A stretch of DNA of 10,951 nt from CAZGQY01 sp964528035 (GTDB lineage Bacteria; Pseudomonadota; Gammaproteobacteria; Methylococcales; UBA1147), in assembly GCA_964528035.1 (NCBI GenBank), contig CAZGQY010000144.1:1-10951 (forward strand), read 5' to 3'. Made by a program: the position numbers and the translations under genes. Below the pieces are notes generated by a model. It worked only from the letters and a program-made list of their open reading frames with translations, had not been told where the DNA came from and ran no database searches. Positions 5,042 to 10,951 of this stretch are shown here, one piece after another (within the stretch, counting starts at the first letter, position 1; every line of letters begins with the position of its first letter).

Positions 5042-7539
5042 TGGCTATTGAAAAGGCCGGTTTGGGCACTGAAAACGACCCAGACATTCTGCCTATGGGC
5101 AACGAGATTGAGGTTTTTCCTGAGCCATCTCGTCAAGATCAAATTCGCGAAGCGGCAGAGATTTTAATCGCGGACGACCAAATTCTGCTTGATGACGAAA
5201 TTGACGCGCCCCCGGAGCAAGTCCAGACGGCATTTGACGCCAATCTGGTTGAAGAGCTTGACCCGATAGAGCTGTCAAGAATGGCAAATGACGTGTTGGC
5301 GTCAATTCATGCTGACAAAGAGTCTCGATCCGAGTGGGAAGAGACCTACGTCGATGGCTTGAAATACCTTGGCATGCATTTTGACGAGACGAGAAGCAAT
5401 CCGTTTCAGGGATCTTCTGGTGTGATTCACCCGATCCTTGCGGAGGCGGTGACTCAATTTCAGGCGCAGGCCTACAAAGAAATGCTCCCGGCAAAAGGCC
5501 CGGTCAAGACTGAAATAGTGGGCGCCCGAAGCCCGGAGGTCGAGAGCCAGGCAGACCGCGTGCAGGAGTTCATGAACTTTTACATCATGAATGTGATGCA
5601 AGAGTACGACCCAGAGTTGGACATGCTCTTGTTTTATCTGCCTTTGGCCGGTTCGGCGTTCAAAAAAGTTTACTTCGACACGGCCGTAGGCCGGGCAATG
5701 AGTAAATTCATTGAGCCGCAGGATCTCGTGGTCCCTTACGAGGCGACTGATTTATTCAGTGCTGAGCGAGTCACGCATGTACTGAGGATGTCAAAAAATG
5801 AAATTCGCAAACAGCAGCTTGCAGGTTTCTACGCTGACATCGAACTTGCCGGTGGCGGAATTAGTTTCGACAGAGACGACATTGAAGAACAGATTGACAA
5901 AATTGAAGGCCAGACGCCGGGGTATTCTGAAGACCGGGACAGGACGGTTTACGAAGTCCATACGATCTTGGATCTACCTGGGTTTGAGGATATGGGCCCC
6001 GATGGAGAGCCGTCCGGGCTGAAGCTGCCGTACATTGTCACGATCGATGATCAGTCTCAGAAAGTTTTGTCTGTGCGGAGGAATTACAAAGAACAAGACC
6101 CCCTGCGACAAAAGGTCAACTACTTTGTGCAGTACAAGTTTCTGCCGGGGCTTGGATTTTATGGCTTGGGATTGAGCCACATGATTGGCGGCTTGGCTAA
6201 AGCCAGCACCAGCATTCTTCGCCAGCTTATTGATGCGGGAACGCTGGCGAACTTGCCTGCCGGCTTCAAAGCTCGCGGCATGCGGATTAGAGATGAAGAC
6301 GATCCGCTTCAGCCCGGCGAGTTTAGAGACATCGACACGACCGGAGCTTCGTTGCGGGAGAACCTGATCCCGCTTCCGATCAAAGAGCCAAGCAATGTCC
6401 TGATGTCGCTGCTGGGGCTTCTGGTCGAATCTGGTAAGCGGTTTGCTTCGATTGCAGATATGAATGTCGGTGACATGAATCAGGCTATGCCGGTGGGTAC
6501 TACGGTAGCGTTGCTTGAGCGTGGCACCAAAGTGATGTCAGCGATTCACAAGCGTCTGTACTACAGCCAGCGCATTGAGTTTCAGTTGCTGGCCACGGTA
6601 TTTGGCGAGTACCTACCTCCGGTCTATCCCTATCAGACGGGCACTGGGCCGCAGGAGGTCAAGGGTCAGGATTTTGATGGCCGCGTAGACATTGTTCCGG
6701 TCAGCGACCCCAACATCTTTAGCCAATCGCAACGCATAACGATGGCGCAGGAACTGCTCCAGATGGTGCAGTCAAACCCAGAAATTCACGGCCCTATGGG
6801 CATGTACGAAGCCTATCGGCGGATGTATGCGGCGCTAGGCGTAGATAATGTGGAAAGTCTTTTGCAGCCGCCTCAACAACCTCAGCCACCTATGCCAGTT
6901 GATGCGGGGCTGGAAAACAGCGGCCTGTTGATGGGCGCGCCGGCGCAAGCTTTTAAGCCGCAAAATCATCAGGCTCATGTGGACGTTCATCGGAACCTTT
7001 TTCTAACCGAGGTGGTTAAAGAAAATCCTGCTGTGCAAGCAAGCATCATTAGCCATTGTATGCAGCATCTGCAATTTATGGCCGCCGAGATGGCGCAACA
7101 ACAGTTGCCGCCTGAGCTTGTTCAGCAACAACAACAGATTGAGCAAGCGTCCAATTCTGGACAGATGCCGCCGCAACAGGCTCAGATGATGTTGTCCCAG
7201 ATCATGACGCAACAAGAACAGTTCTCTGCTCCAATTCTGGCTCAGCTCGTTCAGGAGTTCTTGCTGAGTATTGGGCAAGGCAGCGAAGAAGATCCGCTGG
7301 TTCAAATTCGACAGCGAGAGCTTGATCTGCGCGCGCAAGAGCTGGAGGTCGATCAGGAAAACTTTGAGACCAAAGAGGCGGCTCGCGCGGAAGAAAAGCT
7401 GCTTGAAAACGAAATTCAAAAACAACGTATCGCCATGTCGAAAGAAATCAGCGATGACAAAATGGACTTGGCGTTTGACCGGCTAAAGCAGCAGGCCGAC
7501 CTGAAACTGCTTGAGCTGAATCAAAAATTCGGAGGTTAG
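5041..7539 (+). CDS. Portal protein (P22-like, long form)
   Basis: The dodecameric portal forms the channel at one capsid vertex through which TerL pumps DNA and to which the tail attaches. The product has 832 residues, longer than many portals and nearer to the P22 portal (725). The acidic N-terminus (1-75) is probably disordered. The core starts near residue 78, with a conserved-looking block at 118-152 (SNPFQGSSGVIHPILAEAV, ending MLPAKGP). Residues around 660-740 are Gln-rich (QQQLPPELVQQQQQ) and the last 70 are a charged helix, consistent with a C-terminal helical barrel, though this is inferred. The start overlaps the TerL stop. Its final codons carry the GGAGG ribosome site of the next gene. 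The P22-type fold is inferred from length and layout. Confidence 0.9.
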   Translation: MAIEKAGLGTENDPDILPMGNEIEVFPEPSRQDQIREAAEILIADDQILLDDEIDAPPEQVQTAFDANLVEELDPIELSRMANDVLASIHADKESRSEWEETYVDGLKYLGMHFDETRSNPFQGSSGVIHPILAEAVTQFQAQAYKEMLPAKGPVKTEIVGARSPEVESQADRVQEFMNFYIMNVMQEYDPELDMLLFYLPLAGSAFKKVYFDTAVGRAMSKFIEPQDLVVPYEATDLFSAERVTHVLRMSKNEIRKQQLAGFYADIELAGGGISFDRDDIEEQIDKIEGQTPGYSEDRDRTVYEVHTILDLPGFEDMGPDGEPSGLKLPYIVTIDDQSQKVLSVRRNYKEQDPLRQKVNYFVQYKFLPGLGFYGLGLSHMIGGLAKASTSILRQLIDAGTLANLPAGFKARGMRIRDEDDPLQPGEFRDIDTTGASLRENLIPLPIKEPSNVLMSLLGLLVESGKRFASIADMNVGDMNQAMPVGTTVALLERGTKVMSAIHKRLYYSQRIEFQLLATVFGEYLPPVYPYQTGTGPQEVKGQDFDGRVDIVPVSDPNIFSQSQRITMAQELLQMVQSNPEIHGPMGMYEAYRRMYAALGVDNVESLLQPPQQPQPPMPVDAGLENSGLLMGAPAQAFKPQNHQAHVDVHRNLFLTEVVKENPAVQASIISHCMQHLQFMAAEMAQQQLPPELVQQQQQIEQASNSGQMPPQQAQMMLSQIMTQQEQFSAPILAQLVQEFLLSIGQGSEEDPLVQIRQRELDLRAQELEVDQENFETKEAARAEEKLLENEIQKQRIAMSKEISDDKMDLAFDRLKQQADLKLLELNQKFGG
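7531..7535 (+). promoter_or_regulatory. Shine-Dalgarno in the last portal codons, sets GTG 7541
   Basis: GGAGG lies 5 bases upstream of GTG 7541 and overlaps the last two sense codons of the portal. It supports the GTG start of the Lys/Ala-rich protein, because no in-frame ATG is found near this position. Confidence 0.75.
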
Positions 7540-7540
7540 A

Positions 7541-7846
7541 GTGACAACTAGTTATATCTTGGAAAAACAAAAAGAGCTGAAGAAGTTAAAACAACTTGAG
7601 CGGCAATCTGAAGCTTCCGCAATGCAGATGGCGATGGAAAAAGCCGTTGCTCAAAAAGCCGCTTCTGACGCAAGAATTGCGGAAAAGCTTAAACGAATTG
7701 AGTCTGGAGACGCCCCGGCAACTCCTGAACCCAAGGCCAAAGCTGAACCCAAGGCCAAAGCTGAACCAAAGGCCAAAGCTGCGCCCAAAGCTAAATCGCA
7801 AGCAAAAAAGCCGGCGTCAAAAAAATCACCCTTTAGGAGAAAGTAA
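7541..7846 (+). CDS. Lys/Ala-rich protein with PKAKAE repeats
   Basis: A 101-residue protein starting at GTG. Residues 1-55 are a charged helix, probably a coiled coil (from KQKELKKLKQLERQ). Residues 63-85 are a tandem hexapeptide EPKAKA, and the last 20 residues are very basic (QAKKPASKKSPFRRK). The C-terminal half has the composition of histone H1 tails and of other disordered DNA- or RNA-binding tails. It sits between the portal and the capsid-building genes, and its stop overlaps the next ATG by one base. It could be a head-associated internal protein or an assembly factor. No family is recognised, and the low-complexity tail limits homology arguments. Confidence 0.78.
   Translation: MTTSYILEKQKELKKLKQLERQSEASAMQMAMEKAVAQKAASDARIAEKLKRIESGDAPATPEPKAKAEPKAKAEPKAKAAPKAKSQAKKPASKKSPFRRK
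7727..7795 (+). repeat. Tandem 18-bp coding repeat (EPKAKA)
   Basis: Three near-identical 18-bp units (GAA CCC AAG GCC AAA GCT) at 7727, 7745 and 7763, the third with CCA for CCC, followed by a degenerate, shorter copy. The near identity at DNA level points to recent expansion by slippage. Confidence 0.92.
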
Positions 7847-8070
7847 TGCCGCTCAAGAAAGGAAAAAGCCAAAAGTCGATCAGCAAGAACATCAAGACCC
7901 TTAAAAAAGAAGGGAAGCCGCAAAAGCAGGCCGTTGCCATCGCCATGAAAACAGCTAAAGGCATGAAAGATGGCGGCTCGGTTGGCCAGCTAAAAGTCAA
8001 AATGAAAAAAGTTCGCACCAAGGGCACCGGCGCTGCGACTAAGGGCTTAGACTTTTACGAGCGCGCCTGA
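7846..8070 (+). CDS. Small basic protein, DUF6496-like N-terminus
   Basis: A 74-residue, very Lys-rich protein with almost no acidic residues. The N-terminal part (MPLKKGKSQKSISKNIK, then KEGKPQKQAVAIAMKTA) matches what I remember of the small phage and bacterial family DUF6496, whose core is a Pro-Gln-x-Gln-Ala-x-Ala-Ile-Ala helix; this needs a profile search. The C-terminal GTGAATKGLDFYERA resembles a tail motif often seen on short phage proteins near head genes. AGGAGA at 7835-7840 precedes ATG 7846, which overlaps the upstream TAA. It is the second basic protein in a row after the portal, so a shared role in binding DNA or in the head is possible but unproven. Confidence 0.78.
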   Translation: MPLKKGKSQKSISKNIKTLKKEGKPQKQAVAIAMKTAKGMKDGGSVGQLKVKMKKVRTKGTGAATKGLDFYERA

Positions 8071-8258
8071 TGAACGACATTGATCTAGCGGGGAAGATCA
8101 AAAGAGTCATCGAGGATCGTCGCGAGCTAATTATCGGCACCTTCATGGACGGGCTGCTAAAAGATATGGAACATTACAAATCTTTGCAGGGCGAGCTGGT
8201 TGCGCTAAACTTGATCGAAAGCGAAATATCGCAGCATTTCAAGGATTCAGACGCATGA
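8070..8258 (+). CDS. Hypothetical protein, short helical
   Basis: A 62-residue protein predicted to be almost entirely helical, with mixed charge and no cysteine or membrane segment. The start overlaps the previous stop (TGATG at 8068-8072) with no Shine-Dalgarno, and the stop overlaps the co-chaperonin start (ATGA at 8255-8258), so it is translationally coupled on both sides. No family is recognised. Position and size would fit a small assembly or regulatory factor. Confidence 0.7.
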   Translation: MNDIDLAGKIKRVIEDRRELIIGTFMDGLLKDMEHYKSLQGELVALNLIESEISQHFKDSDA

Positions 8259-8671
8259 CTCAGGCCGGCGCCGAAGGCGCTTACGTTGCTCCAGATGAAC
8301 GGGTGCTAGACCCGACGCTGCTTGAAAAATCGGCAATTGAGAGAATGCCGGACCCGTCCGGTTGGCGGATGCTTGTCTTGCCCTATGCGGGCAAAGGCTT
8401 GAGCAAAGGCGGTATCGCGTTGACGAAAGAGACCGTTGACCGCGAAGCCCTCGCGACCGTTGTGGCTTACGTCGTTAAAATGGGGCCGTTGTGCTACGGC
8501 GACAAAGAAAAGTTTGGCGAGGCGTGGTGCCAAGAAAAGCAGTGGGTTCTTATTGGGCGTTACGCCGGCGCCAGGTTTAAGTTGGAAGACGGTGGCGAAG
8601 TCAGGATTATCAACGATGACGAGGTCATCGGCACCATTTTGAACCCAGACGACATACTGAGCATCTTATGA
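8255..8671 (+). CDS. GroES-like co-chaperonin
   Basis: A 138-residue protein with a 35-residue N-terminal extension followed by a Cpn10 fold. GWRMLVLPY (36-44) corresponds to the first strand of GroES. SKGGIALTKET (50-60) corresponds to the mobile loop, with Ile-Ala-Leu where GroES has the GroEL-binding Ile-Val-Leu. A second strand with VVKMG (73-77) follows. The C-terminus, from WVLIGRYAG to NPDDILSIL, aligns by eye with the GroES end that closes in DILAIV. The known phage parallel is T4 gp31, which replaces GroES so that host GroEL can fold the capsid protein. No chaperonin gene is present here, so host GroEL is the expected partner. The position just before scaffold and capsid genes supports this. 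AAGGA at 8241-8245 precedes ATG 8255. Confidence 0.88.
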   Translation: MTQAGAEGAYVAPDERVLDPTLLEKSAIERMPDPSGWRMLVLPYAGKGLSKGGIALTKETVDREALATVVAYVVKMGPLCYGDKEKFGEAWCQEKQWVLIGRYAGARFKLEDGGEVRIINDDEVIGTILNPDDILSIL

Positions 8672-9630
8672 TTGAAAACAACGCTTCAGCAGAATCTCAA
8701 CCTGAAGAGGAAGAGATCAACATTGAGATTGTTGATGATCCGACCGAGGGCGCTCAATCTTCAGATGGCGATGAGCTTGATCGATACACTAAAAGTGTCA
8801 GCAAGCGGATCAATAAGCTAAACCGCAAGAACCGAGAATCTGAGGCGCGGGCTCAACAGCTTGAGCAGTTGGCGTATCAAAAAGAGCATGAGCTTCAGCA
8901 ATACCGCCAGTACGCCGCCAGCCAGCAACAAAGCGTACTGACCAGCGAAGAGCAAAAGCTTGCGGCGCAAGAATCCCAGGTCAACGACATTTATCAGCGC
9001 GCAGTATCGTCTAACGACGCTGATTTGATGAGCAAGGCCGATTCTCTCAAGACCGACATTGCGATCAAGAAAGAGAAGCTAAAGACTGCCAAAGCGCAGT
9101 TTGAGCAAGCTCAGCCTGTCCAGCAACAACAGGCCACGCAAGAAAACTACCAAGCCTATCATCAGGATGACCAACAGGCACAGGAACAGGCTCGACCAGA
9201 GCCGACAGAAGAGGCCTTGGACTGGCACTCACAGAATCAGTGGTTTGGAGATCGTGACGACAAAGACAACTGGGAGGCGACCATTTACGCTCGTCACATC
9301 CACGACAGCTTGGTCAGCGAAGGCTACGATCTGGACTCCGATGACTATTATGGCGCCCTGGATTCGCGCCTGAAAAAAGCTTATCCTGAAATTGTCGGCA
9401 GATCGTCTGCCGGCGAGCAGCCCGAAAATGGACAGCGACCCGCCGTGCAAAGAGTCGCTTCCTCCCCTAGAGGGCGGGCACAAACACGAGGCAGCCGGAA
9501 CGGTGGTGTTAAATTTTCGCAGAGCGAATTGGAACGTCTCCAGCGACTCAAACCACACAACATGAGTGAGGAAGTTTGGCTCAAGCGTGTGGCACTGGAA
9601 AAGCAAAAAATTGCTCAACGAGAGGCATAG
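8668..9630 (+). CDS. Probable scaffolding protein
   Basis: A 320-residue, highly charged protein. The N-terminus (1-38) is acidic. Residues 40-150 are a long helical, coiled-coil-like region, and 146-180 is Gln-rich and probably disordered. Residues 183-243 hold a compact aromatic block (ALDWHSQNQWFGDRDD, then IYARHIHDSLVSEGYDLDS, DDYYGALDSRLKKAYPE), which I recall from scaffold-like proteins of other phages. The linker 248-280 is Arg/Ser/Gly rich, and the C-terminus (281-320) is a basic helical end of the sort that contacts capsid protein. Length, composition and place upstream of the capsid gene fit a scaffold that directs procapsid assembly and is then released. No protease domain is seen. 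It overlaps the co-chaperonin by 4 bases (ATGA). Confidence 0.8.
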   Translation: MIENNASAESQPEEEEINIEIVDDPTEGAQSSDGDELDRYTKSVSKRINKLNRKNRESEARAQQLEQLAYQKEHELQQYRQYAASQQQSVLTSEEQKLAAQESQVNDIYQRAVSSNDADLMSKADSLKTDIAIKKEKLKTAKAQFEQAQPVQQQQATQENYQAYHQDDQQAQEQARPEPTEEALDWHSQNQWFGDRDDKDNWEATIYARHIHDSLVSEGYDLDSDDYYGALDSRLKKAYPEIVGRSSAGEQPENGQRPAVQRVASSPRGRAQTRGSRNGGVKFSQSELERLQRLKPHNMSEEVWLKRVALEKQKIAQREA

Positions 9631-9635
9631 AAAAT

Positions 9636-10091
9636 ATGGCAACCCGGTCCACCCGTGAAAGCGAAGCTCACGATAAAGATGCTCGCGAAAAGACTTGGCG
9701 TCCTCAGCGGGACTTAGAAGCCCCGCCCCCGCCCCCGGGATTCACTTATCGGTGGATTCGGGAGTCTATGATGGGAACTGAAGACCGCGCGAATGTTTCG
9801 CGTCGTCTCCGAGAAGGTTTTGAGTTGGTGCGTGGCTCCGACTTGCCGCCTGAATGGCAGCTTCCCACGATGGACAGCGGTAGAAATGAAGGCGTCGTTT
9901 ATTGCGAAGGTCTGCTGTTGGCAAAGATCCCGACATCGATGGTTGAGCAACGAACCGATTACTACGCCGGTAAAGCTCAAGACGCGAAGGAAGCGCTAGA
10001 CAACACTATGTTTAACGAATCCCGAGGCGACGGCCGTTATGTTCGGTACGAACCACAGAGGGACAGTCGCGTTTCGTTTGGCAAAAATTAA
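9636..10091 (+). CDS. Conserved hypothetical protein of the head gene cluster
   Basis: The product from ATG 9636 has 151 residues; longer readings from TTG 9576 would run deep into the scaffold gene, so the ATG is preferred (weak AGAGG at 9621-9625). The N-terminus is charged, then comes a run of five prolines at residues 30-34 and GFTYRWIRE. The block DRANVSRRLREGFELVRGSD, then LLLAKIPTSMVEQRTDYY, resembles a family I remember from marine phage genomes, always near capsid genes and without a known function. There is no membrane segment. A role as a head-completion or minor head protein is inferred from position only. The Pro run may slow ribosomes, relieved by host EF-P. Confidence 0.78.
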   Translation: MATRSTRESEAHDKDAREKTWRPQRDLEAPPPPPGFTYRWIRESMMGTEDRANVSRRLREGFELVRGSDLPPEWQLPTMDSGRNEGVVYCEGLLLAKIPTSMVEQRTDYYAGKAQDAKEALDNTMFNESRGDGRYVRYEPQRDSRVSFGKN

Positions 10092-10110
10092 CCTCTAGGA
10101 GAAGCTATTC

Positions 10111-10698
10111 ATGGCAAATAAAGATGCCGCGTTTGGTTTGAGGCCTTCCCGCATGATGGGCGGCGCTCCGTATAGTGGGGGGCAGAGCCGCTACCGCATC
10201 GCATCGAACACATCCGGCGCGATCTTTCAGGGTGATCTGCTCAAGCAGTTGACAGCCGGCGTCGTTGGACGCGCAGCGGCTTCTTCAACTGTGCCCGTGG
10301 TAGGCGTTTTCAACGGCTGCCAATATACGGACCCCACCACCGGTGGGCAGGTGTACAAAAATTACTACCCCGGCTCGATCGTTGCCGACGACATCATCGC
10401 GTTTGTTATTGATGATCCAAATGTCGTTTTCAGCGTTCAGGCCGACGACACGTTTCCTGTTGCAGACCTGTTTGGCAATTTTGACATTGTCGATCAATCT
10501 ACAACGGGCGACACTTCATCCGGGAGTTCCAACATGGAACTGGATGTCACGACTGGCGCGACAGCAACAACGCTGCCGTTAAAGGCGATTGACATCTCTC
10601 AAGATCCCGATAACTCAGACGTAGCGAGCGCTAACACGAACGTACTTGTGGTGATTCAGAACCACATTATGGGCGTGAAAGGCGCTGGCTTAGCTTAA
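10111..10698 (+). CDS. Predicted virion structural protein (head decoration candidate)
   Basis: A 195-residue protein rich in Gly, Ala, Val, Thr and Asp, with predicted beta structure and no long helix, membrane segment or signal. The N-terminus (MANKDAAFGLRP) and the segments VVGVFNGCQYTD and FVIDDPNVVFSVQAD match my memory of a family in many uncultured marine phages, encoded directly before the Mu gpT-like major capsid protein. Acting as a capsid cement or decoration protein would fit its all-beta character and position, but I cannot confirm it. AGGAG at 10097-10101 lies 9 bases before the start. The upstream 19-nt spacer is the largest gap in the window, and a strong AGGAGG after its stop serves the capsid gene. 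Confidence 0.78.
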   Translation: MANKDAAFGLRPSRMMGGAPYSGGQSRYRIASNTSGAIFQGDLLKQLTAGVVGRAAASSTVPVVGVFNGCQYTDPTTGGQVYKNYYPGSIVADDIIAFVIDDPNVVFSVQADDTFPVADLFGNFDIVDQSTTGDTSSGSSNMELDVTTGATATTLPLKAIDISQDPDNSDVASANTNVLVVIQNHIMGVKGAGLA

Positions 10699-10699
10699 A

Positions 10700-10705
10700 G
10701 GAGGG
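10700..10705 (+). promoter_or_regulatory. Consensus Shine-Dalgarno of the capsid gene
   Basis: GGAGG in the AAAGGAGGG context, with A-rich spacing to ATG 10714, is the closest match to the anti-Shine-Dalgarno in the window. It is consistent with high capsid expression set at the translational level within a shared transcript. Confidence 0.75.
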
Positions 10706-10713
10706 CTTAAAAA

Positions 10714-10951
10714 ATGGCGATAAGTAGAGCACAACTCGCGAAAGAACTTGAGCCCGGCCTGAACAGCCTGTTTGGCTTGAGCTACGACTCTTATGAGCGC
10801 GAGTACGAAGACATCTACGCAATTGAAGATTCTTCTCGCGCGTTTGAAGAGGAGGTGCTGATCACCGGTTTCGGTTCAGCCCCGACTAAAACTGAAGGAC
10901 AGGGCGTTGTCTTTGACAATGCATCTGAGTCCTACACCGCCCGCTACACGC
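10714..10951 (+). CDS. Major capsid protein, N-terminal part (cut by window end)
   Basis: An open frame of 79 codons that runs off the window. The sequence MAISRAQLAKELEPGLNSLF, then SRAFEEEVLITGFG and ASESYTARYT, matches my memory of major capsid proteins in marine phages related to the Mu gpT major head subunit family. The full protein would be expected at about 300 residues, forming the HK97-fold shell. The exceptionally good ribosome site AAAGGAGG at 10698-10705 lies 8 bases before ATG 10714, as expected for the most abundant virion protein. It directly follows the decoration candidate and is preceded by scaffold and co-chaperonin genes. Confidence 0.85.
   Translation, partial: MAISRAQLAKELEPGLNSLFGLSYDSYEREYEDIYAIEDSSRAFEEEVLITGFGSAPTKTEGQGVVFDNASESYTARYT

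Noticed and set aside
7003..7425. Minus-strand open frame of 140 codons in the portal gene
   Set aside because: The Leu-rich product is the antisense of the Gln/Glu-rich helical end of the portal, a common artefact.
8070..8258. Small helical protein as a small terminase subunit
   Set aside because: At 62 residues with no DNA-binding motif and lying after the portal, nothing beyond size supports this.
8266..8279. GC-rich hairpin just after the start codon of the co-chaperonin gene
   Set aside because: The stem is only about 5 base pairs and lies outside the ribosome site; the evidence for a regulatory role is too weak.
10333..10347. Perfect hairpin CCCACC-ACC-GGTGGG
   Set aside because: It is inside the decoration-protein candidate gene without a T-run; chance coding structure is the simplest reading.

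Overview
This window looks like part of the genome of a tailed double-stranded DNA phage (Caudoviricetes) that infects a Gram-negative host, and it was probably assembled from environmental (likely marine) DNA. The phage assignment rests on a terminase large subunit, a portal, a scaffold candidate and the start of a major capsid protein, in canonical order. The Gram-negative host is inferred from an overlapping Rz/Rz1-type spanin pair, whose outer member has a clear lipobox. A metagenomic origin is inferred from a 10-N scaffold join inside the terminase gene and from remembered resemblance of several proteins to uncultured marine phages. No database search was possible.

Layout: all supported genes lie on the + strand and are packed almost without intergenic space (largest gap 19 nt). 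Many neighbours overlap as TGATG, TAATG or ATGA junctions. No promoter, terminator, tRNA, CRISPR array or mobile element was seen, so the window reads as the middle of one long late transcript. No stretch over 300 bases lacks a gene.

Positions 1-1272 hold the tail of a coiled-coil gene and four small genes, two with a clear membrane segment and one with a hydrophobic N-terminus; their functions are unknown. Positions 1273-1992 encode a Gly/Met/Pro-rich protein built on an octapeptide repeat. Positions 2005-3505 are a lysis module: an EF-hand protein with two membrane segments (holin candidate), an i-spanin, an o-spanin lipoprotein and a GH24 endolysin. Positions 3498-7539 are the packaging module: TerL, interrupted by the N gap, and a long P22-like portal. 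Positions 7541-8258 hold two small, very basic proteins and a short helical protein. Positions 8255-10951 are the capsid-building module: a GroES-like co-chaperonin, a probable scaffold, a conserved unknown protein, a probable virion or decoration protein, and the N-terminal 79 residues of the major capsid protein.

How they probably work together: TerL pumps DNA through the portal into a head assembled from scaffold and capsid protein, whose folding would use host GroEL capped by the phage co-chaperonin. At the end of infection the holin candidate would release the signal-less endolysin, and the spanins would fuse the inner and outer membranes. The least explained parts are the octapeptide-repeat protein, the EF-hand membrane protein and the coupled small genes at the left end.
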